Source: a virus
Strand: one strand, 5' to 3'
IMG/VR virus record: IMGVR_UViG_3300048672_000075
Location: 1 to 27,190 of that record
Length of the DNA stretch: 27,190 bases
This document shows positions 15,575-23,610 of this stretch, piece after piece. The first letter of the stretch is position 1, and each line of letters begins with the position of its first letter. Both the position numbers and the translations under genes were made by a program. Below the pieces are notes generated by a model. That model was given only the letters and a program-made list of their open reading frames with translations, did not search any database and was not told where the DNA came from.

Positions 15575-15608
15575 ATGAATCTCTGATATGACGATATTGG
15601 GGATTCAT
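15575..15608 (+). terminator. 15-bp hairpin after the capsid gene
   Basis: Positions 15575-15589 pair with 15594-15608 (12 Watson-Crick pairs and three G-T wobbles) around the tetraloop GACG. It starts 11 nt after the capsid stop and is followed by only TTATC, so it may be a weak terminator, a 3'-end stabilising stem or a processing site. It separates the capsid gene from the Cys-rich small gene. Confidence 0.6.
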
Positions 15609-15629
15609 TTATCAATATAGGAGGCTATA

Positions 15630-15752
15630 ATGGCTAAAGAAAAAGAAACAAAAAAACAAGAAACTAAAGAAAAGAAAAAGAAAGGTACATGTCTAAAACG
15701 AGGTGAATGTCCTGGATGTGATGGTGGTAGTTCTTGTGCTTGTGCTGAATAA
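15630..15752 (+). CDS. Lys-rich, Cys-rich mini-protein, 40 aa
   Basis: Reads MAKEKETKKQETKEKKKK and then GTCLKRGECPGCDGGSSC, ending ACAE. The first 18 residues are almost all Lys, Glu, Thr and Gln. The last 20 carry five Cys (21, 27, 30, 36, 38), with CPGC as a metal-knuckle or disulphide-type core. The ATG has a full AGGAGG (15619-15624) five bases upstream, the best ribosome binding site in the window, so strong translation is likely. It stands alone between a hairpin and a terminator, right after the capsid gene. The function is unknown; a zinc-binding or capsid-associated peptide is a guess. Confidence 0.65.
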   Translation: MAKEKETKKQETKEKKKKGTCLKRGECPGCDGGSSCACAE

Positions 15753-15775
15753 CATAAGTATTTAAACTTATCAAT

Positions 15776-15798
15776 AAGGGGATTAAATTCCCCTTTTT
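15776..15798 (+). terminator. Intrinsic terminator after the Cys-rich gene
   Basis: AAGGGGA (15776-15782) pairs with TCCCCTT (15789-15795), loop TTAAAT, and the T run extends to 15798. It is a compact GC-cored stem with a T tail, a standard rho-independent terminator. It would end the capsid message or reduce read-through into the head-completion genes. Confidence 0.8.
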
Positions 15799-15822
15799 AA
15801 CTAATAAAATAAAGGAAATAAA

Positions 15823-16131
15823 ATGGCTAATTTAGATGATGCTATAAAAGTAACAGTTGATGGTATTACCGTAACATCTGGTGCAGCTTCAGCAAGATCA
15901 GCACTACCAGTTAATGCTGCTGGAACAACTGCTAGAGTAATTAGAGTTAAATGTTCAGATCCTGTAGGTTATGCATATGTATTGCCAGGTAATTCATCAG
16001 TAGTAGCTACAACAGCTAGTTTATCAATTGGTAATTATGCAGAATATTTAGATGTAACAGGTTGTACTCATATTGCTTATATTCAAGGTTCAGCAGCAGC
16101 AGTTATTAATATTGTTCCAGTGGAGTGGTAA
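15823..16131 (+). CDS. Small beta-rich virion protein, 102 aa (possible decoration protein)
   Basis: Not assigned to a named family. It starts MANLDDAIKVTVDGITVTSG and is Ala/Val/Thr/Ser-rich with alternating strands, ending INIVPVEW. Two Cys (in VKCSDP and VTGCTH) are present. The pattern resembles small beta-barrel proteins encoded just after the capsid gene in many podoviruses, which decorate the shell or sit near the head-tail joint. AAAGGAAA lies before the ATG. It follows the terminator at 15776-15798 by 24 nt and precedes the next gene by one base. Confidence 0.6.
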   Translation: MANLDDAIKVTVDGITVTSGAASARSALPVNAAGTTARVIRVKCSDPVGYAYVLPGNSSVVATTASLSIGNYAEYLDVTGCTHIAYIQGSAAAVINIVPVEW

Positions 16132-16132
16132 T

Positions 16133-16453
16133 ATGAAATTGATGGGTACAACTATGAATGAAGATGGAATCATAACAAAAACATATTATGACCCATCAAC
16201 AGCTACTTTTACTGATAGGATGTCAGTTGATTTAAAAGATTTAATGGAACGAAATCAATACGAAAGAAATAATTCAAGTAATGGATTTACTAAAGAAGGT
16301 GATATGAGAAAGATTGCCGAATTAGATATGCTTACAGTCCATAAATTGAAATCAGAATTTAATATTGATGTATTTAATAACGATGATATGCCTAGACTTA
16401 AACGTTGGTTAAAAGACAATAGAGGGTTTATGACTGTTAATGGTGGATTCTAA
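16133..16453 (+). CDS. Conserved-type small podovirus virion-region protein, 106 aa
   Basis: The start at ATG 16133 is chosen over the longer open frame from 16073 because it follows the previous stop by one base and has GGAG at 16122-16125. The product has the layout 'RNQYERNN....EGDMRKIAELDMLTVHKL', then 'LKRWLKDNRGFMTVNGGF'. I recognise this arrangement from small proteins between capsid and adaptor genes of podoviruses, with no established function. It is mostly helical and charged. Its stop overlaps the adaptor start (TAATG), so the two are probably made together and may act together at head closure. Confidence 0.65.
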   Translation: MKLMGTTMNEDGIITKTYYDPSTATFTDRMSVDLKDLMERNQYERNNSSNGFTKEGDMRKIAELDMLTVHKLKSEFNIDVFNNDDMPRLKRWLKDNRGFMTVNGGF

Positions 16454-17673
16454 TGATTACAACTTATGCTGAGTTAAAAACAAATATTGCTGACTTTATG
16501 CATCGTTCTGATTTGACAGGTGTAATTCCTACATTTATTCAATTAGCAGAATCAAAGATAGCAAATAATATTAAAGGTAGAAAATTAACTACAGTTTTGA
16601 CAACTACTTTGACAGCTAATACAGAAACTTTATCATTACCAGCAGATTATGTATCTATTCACTCAATTGTTGTTTTATCGACAACTAATAGTGTATGTTC
16701 GTTGATTTCTGATACTAAACTATCTGAATATAATGCTAAAGGTGATAAAGGGATTCCAAAATATTTTAGTATTGTTGGTGATACTATTAGATTTTCAGCT
16801 ATTCCTGATAGTGGTTATACTGTAAAAATAACTTATGAAGCAAATTTAATTAAATTAACTGATGTTGTGACAACGAATTTTATTCTAACTAATTTCCCAT
16901 ATTTGTATTTGTATGGTGCTTTAATTGAAGCTAGTATTTATTCAAATGATCCAGACCAAGTTCAATTCTACCAACAAAAATATAATGAAGCAATTGCTGA
17001 AGTTAATGCTAAATTTGATGAACAAGTATTACCACCTAATATAAATAGTAGTAAACTTACTAATTACACTGAATTAAAATCAAATATTGCTGATTTTATG
17101 CATCGTTCAGATTTAGATGATATTATCCCTACATTCATTCAATTAGCAGAATCAAAGATAGCAAATAATATTAAAGGTAGAAAATTATCAACTAGCTTGA
17201 CAACTACATTGACGGCTGGAGTAGAAACTTTAGCATTACCATTAGATTATGTATCTATGCAATCAGTAGTTATTTTATCTAATCCACAAGTTGTATGTGA
17301 GTTGATTTCAGACCATCAATTAGCTAATTATAATTCATTAGGAACAACAGGTATTCCACAGTTTTATAATATAATCGGTGATAATATCTATTTCTCATTG
17401 AAACCTGATTCATCTTATAGTGTAAAACTAACGTATGAAACAAAATTAGTTTCATTAAGTAACTTAGTACCAACTAACTTTATATTAGATAACTATCCAT
17501 ATCTTTATTTGTATGGTGCTTTAATTGAAGGTAGTATTTTTGCTAATGATTTAACACAGGTTCAATTATATCAACAAAAATATGATGATGCAATATATGA
17601 AGTTCTAAGAAAGTTTGGTGAAGAATCATGGTCTGGAAATGTCATGAGAAGTTTTAGTGATTATGTAGTATAA
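16453..17673 (+). CDS. Head-tail adaptor, internally duplicated
   Basis: 406 aa made of two copies of one domain of about 200 residues. Copy 1 (1-200) starts ITTYAELKTNIADFMHRSDL, and copy 2 (201-406) starts TNYTELKSNIADFMHRSDL. Each has FIQLAESKIANNIKGRKL, a LPxDYV strand segment, and near the end FPYLYLYGALIE or YPYLYLYGALIE plus a QQKY helix. The single domain matches the SU10-type phage adaptor family (about 200 aa), which forms the ring under the portal. Here the two copies are fused in frame. The ATG overlaps the previous stop (TAATG). Each copy keeps all the conserved blocks, so both are probably functional. Confidence 0.82.
   Translation: MITTYAELKTNIADFMHRSDLTGVIPTFIQLAESKIANNIKGRKLTTVLTTTLTANTETLSLPADYVSIHSIVVLSTTNSVCSLISDTKLSEYNAKGDKGIPKYFSIVGDTIRFSAIPDSGYTVKITYEANLIKLTDVVTTNFILTNFPYLYLYGALIEASIYSNDPDQVQFYQQKYNEAIAEVNAKFDEQVLPPNINSSKLTNYTELKSNIADFMHRSDLDDIIPTFIQLAESKIANNIKGRKLSTSLTTTLTAGVETLALPLDYVSMQSVVILSNPQVVCELISDHQLANYNSLGTTGIPQFYNIIGDNIYFSLKPDSSYSVKLTYETKLVSLSNLVPTNFILDNYPYLYLYGALIEGSIFANDLTQVQLYQQKYDDAIYEVLRKFGEESWSGNVMRSFSDYVV
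16453..17673 (+). repeat. In-frame tandem duplication, period exactly 600 nt
   Basis: The two halves of the adaptor gene align at a constant offset of 600 nt (200 codons) over the N-terminal and middle parts. A 51-nt block at 16537-16587 is identical at 17137-17187, including synonymous sites, while flanking regions differ more. The identity could reflect a moderately recent duplication or later gene conversion within the gene. Confidence 0.9.
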
Positions 17674-17689
17674 CAAAAAGGAATAAATT

Positions 17690-19171
17690 ATGGCTTTAGA
17701 AACAGCACAATATATCAATCAATTAAACCAATTAAACCCTGCTGGTGCTGATTTAGTTAGTACAGCAGATGACCATATTAGATTGATTAAATCAACTCTT
17801 AAAAATTCATTTCCTATGGTTTCAGGACCTGTTACTATTTCAAATGATGCACTTAATTCTTTAGAATTTTTAGTTGATATTGGAACAGCAGATACTTATG
17901 TTGTAAATCCTATATTGCCTTGGGCAGCATATGCTTCTGGTAAATCATTTACATTTAGAGCAAATAACTCTAGTTTGACTAAAAGTCCTACAATCAATGT
18001 AAGTTCTTTAGGTGCTGTACTACTAAAGGATTGTAATGGTAATCCAGCAATAATTAAGGCAAATGGAATTTATAATCTTAGTTATTATGGTACTTATTTC
18101 ATAGTTAAAAATTCTACATGTGATTTTATAACAGATACTATTAATTATACACCTAGTACATCAACAAAGGTTATGATAAGAAGTACAGATGGATTATCTT
18201 TATCAGCTGGTTCAGTTGAAAGATTAACTATTGATTCAACAGGTAAATTTGGTTTAAATACTACTACTCCAGCATATGATTTAGATATTGTAGGACAAGA
18301 TATAAGATTACAAAGTAATACAGCAAATTGTTTTTTACATATTGGTCCTCAAACTTCTCCAGGTGTATTTTATGGTAGAGGCTCAACAATGGGATTTTAT
18401 AGTACCTCATCTAATTGTGAAGTAACAGTTAGTAAAGATGCCACAGATCCATATGTTAATATTATTTCTGGTAATGGACTAACTAGTAAAATTAATTTTG
18501 TTGTTAATGGGGCAGTAAGATCTGTTATTGATGAAAGAGGTAGATTACAAATAGGTTATACTACTGGTTTAGCTACTGTAAATATTTCTAGTAAAGATGA
18601 TCCTAGTGCTGGGTTAGCTACTTTTATTGAATTAAAAAACACTTCTACTGGTGCAACTAATATTAAAAAGTATGTTAGAATGGATGCTACTGGATCATTA
18701 GAAATAAGAAATTCAACTAATGATACTACGTTATTTAAAATTTCAGATGCTGGAATTATAACTACAGTGCCAGGGGCTATTTCATCAGCTTCTTTAGGTT
18801 CAAGTACATCAACTGCTGTAACTCAACCAATAAATGATAAATCAACTAAAATTGCTACAACTGAATTTTGTAATAGAGATTCTAATACATCGATTGTTGA
18901 TTCAAACTATTGTTGGTTTATGTTACCAAATGGGGCTATTATGTTATGGGGAACACATGCACTTGGTGGATTACAATCTTGGTCTATAGATGTATCTACT
19001 ATTAATGCTGCTTGGGTTGGTAAGACTGTAGTGAATGTTACTGCAAGTCATAAAGGTCCAGAAATATTAGCTTATTCTGCATTAAAAGTTGATTATATCA
19101 ATTCAACTCTTACGTTAAGAAACACTTATAATGCAGTAACTACTGCATGTTTCCAAGCACTAATAGTATAA
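17690..19171 (+). CDS. Tail fibre protein, 493 aa
   Basis: The first 50 residues carry the common fibre-anchor pattern 'YINQLNQLNPAGADLVSTAD' then DHIRLIKSTLKNSFPMVSG, used by many podo- and siphovirus fibres to attach to the tail. The middle (about 150-390) is beta-rich with the phrases VERLTIDSTGKFGLNTTTP and DPSAGLATFIELKN, typical of trimeric shaft segments. It includes STAVTQPINDKSTKIATTEF (about 375-395), a widespread fibre motif. The C-terminal 90 residues (from NYCWFMLPNGAIMLWG) look like a small receptor-binding tip domain. There is no S74 chaperone. AAGGAA precedes the ATG. It lies between the adaptor and nozzle genes. Confidence 0.8.
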   Translation: MALETAQYINQLNQLNPAGADLVSTADDHIRLIKSTLKNSFPMVSGPVTISNDALNSLEFLVDIGTADTYVVNPILPWAAYASGKSFTFRANNSSLTKSPTINVSSLGAVLLKDCNGNPAIIKANGIYNLSYYGTYFIVKNSTCDFITDTINYTPSTSTKVMIRSTDGLSLSAGSVERLTIDSTGKFGLNTTTPAYDLDIVGQDIRLQSNTANCFLHIGPQTSPGVFYGRGSTMGFYSTSSNCEVTVSKDATDPYVNIISGNGLTSKINFVVNGAVRSVIDERGRLQIGYTTGLATVNISSKDDPSAGLATFIELKNTSTGATNIKKYVRMDATGSLEIRNSTNDTTLFKISDAGIITTVPGAISSASLGSSTSTAVTQPINDKSTKIATTEFCNRDSNTSIVDSNYCWFMLPNGAIMLWGTHALGGLQSWSIDVSTINAAWVGKTVVNVTASHKGPEILAYSALKVDYINSTLTLRNTYNAVTTACFQALIV

Positions 19172-19180
19172 AGGATATTT

Positions 19181-20734
19181 ATGATAGTATCATTCAATAA
19201 CTTAGCTGGAGCTGGTCTTGTAAAGGATGTCAATAGTGAATTATTACCTGTTGATCCTTTTGTATGGACTGAAGCAACCAACGTAAGATTTAAAGATGGT
19301 TCAATTAGGAAGATAAATGGAAGTGAGGAAATTGTATCAACTCCAATTCCTCCACATTATATTGCATTCATATCTCCTAATAATGAAATGTATTTTATTT
19401 TAGTTTTTAGTAGAACAGAGGTACAATGTTATTATTCTGGTGCATGGACAAATATAACTAGAACATCTGGTAATTATCAGTATTCAAATGTTAATTGGCA
19501 ACATACAGTTATCAATACATTTCCAATATTTAATAATAATTATGATAGACCACAAGTTTGGAAACCAGCAATGCCTGGAACACCTTTAATAGATTTACCA
19601 TCATTTCCAGACAATATGTATTGTGGAATTATTAGAGCATTTAAATCTCATTTAATTGCTGGTAATATTACTGATAATGCCACTAATTATCCATCAAGAA
19701 TATTATGGTCTGGAAGTGCTTTGCCAGGTGAATTACCGACAACATGGGACATTTCTGATATTACAAATGATGCTGGTTATATGGATTTATCAGATACGCC
19801 TGGTGAAATCATTGATATGAAGTTATTAGGTGACAATCTAGTAATCTATAAGAAAAAAGCTATGTATCTAATGTATTACATCGGTGGAAATAATATATTC
19901 AGTATCAAACAGATATTCAATAACGTTGGTGCTGTTTCTAAAGATTGTGTATGTGATGTAAAAGGTGGTCATTTGGTAGTTACAGAAGATGACATTATTA
20001 TACATGATGGTAATAGTTATAAATCTATTGTTGACCAAAGATTACGTCAAACAATATTTAATAATATAGATCAAATATCATTTAGTAATTGCCATGTAGT
20101 TCCTAACTATAAACAGAATGAAGTTTGGTTATGTATTCCAACTTTTAATGCACTTATAACATCTGTTTATATATTTAATTATGAAACAAATGTTTGGACT
20201 ACAAGAACAGTATTACCAACTGAATGTTTATCAGTTATGCCTTTAGATATTTCAACAGCATCTGAATTTAATTTAAATCCTGATACTTTTAATAGTGCTT
20301 CTTATATTTACGATACTTCTAAATACTATAAAAATAAGTATTTTATGGTAGAAGCTGATTTAACTCATTGGAAATTAGTTTTATTAGATTCAACCAGTAA
20401 TCAAGAAGTTGGAGTTAATATGCTTTCAACTGTTGAACGTAAGAATATCAATTTATCAGATGATGAATCTATTAAGATTGTAAAAAGGATTTATCCAAAG
20501 ATGAGTAAATTAAGTGGTACAAGTAATATTGTAAATTTTTATATTGGAACACAAATGATGAGAAATGAACCTATTATTTGGTCTCCAGCTATGCCATTTG
20601 ATATTGTTACTGGTTATAAATTAGATTTCTTTGCTACAGGCAGATGGATTAGTATTAGAATTGAATCAACTACTGATATTGAATGGACTATGGAAAATTT
20701 TGAACTTGAAATTTCAAGTGGAGGTAAATGGTAA
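19181..20734 (+). CDS. Tail nozzle-like protein, 517 aa
   Basis: The N-terminus (NNLAGAGLVKDVNSELLPVD, then WTEATNVRFKDGSIRKINGS) and the repeated short strand blocks with W/Y-rich turns (NVNWQHTVINTFPIFNNNYD) fit the beta-propeller tail proteins of podoviruses, the group of P22 gp10 and the nozzle of SU10-like phages. The block DNLVIYKKKAMYLMYYIGG, then VGAVSKDCVCDVKGGHLVVT, is the usual core of this group. It would form the distal tube below the adaptor. AAGGAT is upstream. Its stop overlaps the next start (TAATG), coupling it to the large S74 fibre. The exact family is inferred from pattern, not from a search. Confidence 0.72.
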   Translation: MIVSFNNLAGAGLVKDVNSELLPVDPFVWTEATNVRFKDGSIRKINGSEEIVSTPIPPHYIAFISPNNEMYFILVFSRTEVQCYYSGAWTNITRTSGNYQYSNVNWQHTVINTFPIFNNNYDRPQVWKPAMPGTPLIDLPSFPDNMYCGIIRAFKSHLIAGNITDNATNYPSRILWSGSALPGELPTTWDISDITNDAGYMDLSDTPGEIIDMKLLGDNLVIYKKKAMYLMYYIGGNNIFSIKQIFNNVGAVSKDCVCDVKGGHLVVTEDDIIIHDGNSYKSIVDQRLRQTIFNNIDQISFSNCHVVPNYKQNEVWLCIPTFNALITSVYIFNYETNVWTTRTVLPTECLSVMPLDISTASEFNLNPDTFNSASYIYDTSKYYKNKYFMVEADLTHWKLVLLDSTSNQEVGVNMLSTVERKNINLSDDESIKIVKRIYPKMSKLSGTSNIVNFYIGTQMMRNEPIIWSPAMPFDIVTGYKLDFFATGRWISIRIESTTDIEWTMENFELEISSGGKW

Positions 20735-23610
20735 TGGATAAAGGTAATATATCTTATAATAATCTTCCTGTTCCATCAGATGCAAATGCTTTACCATCAT
20801 ATTTGAACAATGAGTTGGTAACTATTGGTAATACTATTGATTTAATTAATCAAGCAACATCGGGGCTTACTAACAGTCAATCAGATGCAGTAGCAACTTA
20901 TAACAATAAGATGACTGAAATTGATAATAGTTTTAAAGTAACAAATACGGTTGTATCAAGAACTATTGCTAGTGTAGAAGAGGTAAATGCTTTATTAAAT
21001 ACTTCATTAACAAAGATTGATACATCTTTAACTAATGTAACGGCTTTATCAAAACAAGCAATTGAATCAGCAGATAAAGCTAATCAAGATATAGCTACAA
21101 TATCAGATGATGGATATATTGCTCAATATGAAAAATCAAACTTATTTTTGGATTGGTTGACAATTTATAAAGAGTATCCTGATATTATTGCTAAGGCATC
21201 ATTATATAAAGCTAGTGCAGATGCTTATACGTCTGCGTATTTAGTATTAGTTAATTATTTGACATCATATCCGATAGAAATAGACCAAATACCAACTACA
21301 GGTGTTGAATGGATAGCAAATCAATATAATATTCCAGTTGATAGAGTTTATTTTAGAAGTGTTTTTTCTGATTATTATAATAAAAGACAAGAATTATTTA
21401 ATTCTATAACTGAAGAAAATAAAACAGATGCAAAATTACTTGCTAATAAACAAATTACTTTGAGTACAGATATAACAAATATTTTAGATTCAATATCAGT
21501 TATTGTAAGTGATAATATCATTTCTCAAGGTGAAAAAAATACGATATTTATTGATTGGAAAACAATTTATGATGAAAAAAATGGTATTGTAGCACAAGCA
21601 TTTGCTTCTAATGTATCTAGTGTTGATTATGAAGCATCTTATGCTACGTTATCTGCTTATTTGATTGCTTCTCCGATATTGATTGAGAATCCACCAACTA
21701 CAGGTAATGCTTGGTGTTCAGATCCTTCTAATATTTCAATTGATGGAACTGTGTTTAGAAATAATTTTACTGATTATTACTACAGAAGACAGGCATTATT
21801 AAATGCTATTGCTAATGCTGCTCAAACATCTGCTAATACTGCTTTAGATAATATCAATTATATTTCTAGTGATGGTTTTATTACACAGGATGAAAAACCA
21901 GCAATATTTGTTGATTGGAAAACAATTTATGATGAAAGAGCTGATATTGTAAGTAAAGCAACTGGTGCAGGTGTATCAAGTACTAATTATACTAATGCAT
22001 ATAATACATTAGCTAATTATTTAATTGCATCACCTATATTGATTGAGAATCCACCAACTACAGGAAGTGCTTGGTGTTCTAATAGTAGTAAAATAACCAT
22101 AGTAGGAACTACATTTAGAAGTAATTTCACAAATTATTATAATGAAAGACTATTATTATTGAATGCTATTGCTAATGCAGCACAAATAGATGCAGATAAT
22201 GCACAAGCATCTGCAAATAGTGCTTTAACAAATATCAGTTATATTGTCAGTGATGGTTATCTTACACAGGATGAAAAACCTTCAATATTTATCGATTGGA
22301 AATCAATTTATAGTGAAGCACAAGATAATGTAAATAAAGCTATTGGTGCTGGTGTATCAAGCACTAATTATACTACAGCATATACTACATTATCAAATTA
22401 TTTGACTTCTTCACCAATATTAATTGAGAATCCACCAACATCAGGAAATGCTTGGTGTTCTGATAGTAGTATTATATCGATAAATGGTACAACTTTTAGA
22501 AATAACTTCACAAATTATTATAATGAAAGACAATTATTATTGAATAATATTACAAATGCAGCTCAAAATGCCGCAGTAAATGCTCAAACTACTGCTAATG
22601 CAGCTAATAATGCAGCTGCAGATAGATTATCAAAATCTGTGAATAATATATTATCTGGAACTGGGGCAATTATTGCTGGTAACTTAGTTATTAATAGTTC
22701 TGGTCAAAGAACATCTGGTAATGGTGTAGCTATGACATCTAATGGATTAGTAGGTTTTACATCAGCTGGTGCATCAACATTCGCTATAGATACTGCTGGT
22801 AATGCTACTTTTTCAGGTACATTAAGTGCAGCAACTGGTAATTTTGCTTCAAGATTAAGTAATAATATGAGGATTACTATCAATGAGAATAATTCTCATG
22901 AGATTCAATGTTATTCAACTGCTATACCATCATCTCCTTTTTTAACTATTGGAGAACAGTATGTTGGTGCTGATACTGTGGGTATTTATAGTAATTTAGT
23001 TAATTCTGGTATTAAATACGGTAATTGGGTACAATTACGAAGATTTGCTGCTACTGAGGGTATGGTTGTATCTGGTCAGGGTTGTACATTACATTTAGGT
23101 GTACAAGATGCTAGTGATAACTTTACAACCCTTAGTAGTGCTTATAGTACGGGTAGTTTTTCTATTGGTGTTTCTAATGGTTCTTCAGCTGCATTTACTC
23201 AGAATGCTAAGAATGTTACAATAAATAATGCTAGTTATGCTATTCAAACTACTGGTGATGTATATGTTTCTGGAGCAATTACAGCTACAGGAAATGTAAC
23301 AGCTTATTCAGATAAACGATTGAAGACTAAAATTAAAGCTATTACTGATCCTATAACTAAATTAATGTCTTTAAGCGGTAATACTTTTAATTGGAAAAGA
23401 AAGTTCGCTAATAAGAATAATATGTCAAAAGAAGGTATAGGTACAATTGCTCAAGAAGTCCAAGCTATTTTCCCTTCTTTAGTTCAAGAGGACAAAGATG
23501 GTAATTTAACAGTTGCTGAATCTAAATTAGTACCTTTACTAATAGAAGTTTGTAAAAACCAAGAGTTAAGAATTAGAGCTTTGGAGAAAAAAGATGACTC
23601 TGCCAAGTAG
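20734..23610 (+). CDS. Large tail fibre/spike with four repeat modules and S74 chaperone
   Basis: 958 aa from ATG 20734, chosen because it overlaps the previous stop (TAATG) and has GGAGG at nine bases; an ATG at 20728 is an alternative. The N-terminal 120 residues are helical or coiled-coil (QKxAxESADKANQDI-like). Residues about 123-620 hold four copies of a module marked by 'SDG(F/Y)(I/L)TQDEKPxIF(V/I)DWK' at its start and PILIENPPTTG, AWCS and FTxYYNERxLLLN at its end. A beta shaft follows (GNLVINSSGQRTSGNGV, ATFSGTLSAATGNF). The last 100 residues are an S74 intramolecular chaperone with SDKRLK (Ser859, Lys864), which should release itself after trimerisation. The protein overlaps the fibronectin-III gene by 17 nt. 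The role is host binding. Confidence 0.85.
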   Translation: MDKGNISYNNLPVPSDANALPSYLNNELVTIGNTIDLINQATSGLTNSQSDAVATYNNKMTEIDNSFKVTNTVVSRTIASVEEVNALLNTSLTKIDTSLTNVTALSKQAIESADKANQDIATISDDGYIAQYEKSNLFLDWLTIYKEYPDIIAKASLYKASADAYTSAYLVLVNYLTSYPIEIDQIPTTGVEWIANQYNIPVDRVYFRSVFSDYYNKRQELFNSITEENKTDAKLLANKQITLSTDITNILDSISVIVSDNIISQGEKNTIFIDWKTIYDEKNGIVAQAFASNVSSVDYEASYATLSAYLIASPILIENPPTTGNAWCSDPSNISIDGTVFRNNFTDYYYRRQALLNAIANAAQTSANTALDNINYISSDGFITQDEKPAIFVDWKTIYDERADIVSKATGAGVSSTNYTNAYNTLANYLIASPILIENPPTTGSAWCSNSSKITIVGTTFRSNFTNYYNERLLLLNAIANAAQIDADNAQASANSALTNISYIVSDGYLTQDEKPSIFIDWKSIYSEAQDNVNKAIGAGVSSTNYTTAYTTLSNYLTSSPILIENPPTSGNAWCSDSSIISINGTTFRNNFTNYYNERQLLLNNITNAAQNAAVNAQTTANAANNAAADRLSKSVNNILSGTGAIIAGNLVINSSGQRTSGNGVAMTSNGLVGFTSAGASTFAIDTAGNATFSGTLSAATGNFASRLSNNMRITINENNSHEIQCYSTAIPSSPFLTIGEQYVGADTVGIYSNLVNSGIKYGNWVQLRRFAATEGMVVSGQGCTLHLGVQDASDNFTTLSSAYSTGSFSIGVSNGSSAAFTQNAKNVTINNASYAIQTTGDVYVSGAITATGNVTAYSDKRLKTKIKAITDPITKLMSLSGNTFNWKRKFANKNNMSKEGIGTIAQEVQAIFPSLVQEDKDGNLTVAESKLVPLLIEVCKNQELRIRALEKKDDSAK
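21100..22600 (+). repeat. Four in-frame modules of 120-134 codons in the large fibre gene
   Basis: Modules start at about 21100, 21502, 21862 and 22243, each at the codons for (I/V)SD(D/N/G). Module 1 is the most divergent and modules 3 and 4 are the most alike. The same codons for ILIENPPT occur in modules 2-4. The end near 22600 is approximate, where an Ala-rich helix begins. Confidence 0.85.

Noticed and set aside
16073-16132. Longer open frame upstream of the 106-aa gene
   Set aside because: It lies inside the preceding gene, has no ribosome binding site at its ATG, and its product (Gln/Leu-rich) looks like a frame-shifted reading of that gene. ATG 16133 fits much better.
20734-23610. 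Possible target of a diversity-generating retroelement in the fibres
   Set aside because: I see no reverse transcriptase gene and no pair of variable and template repeats. The repeats in the fibres are structural modules.
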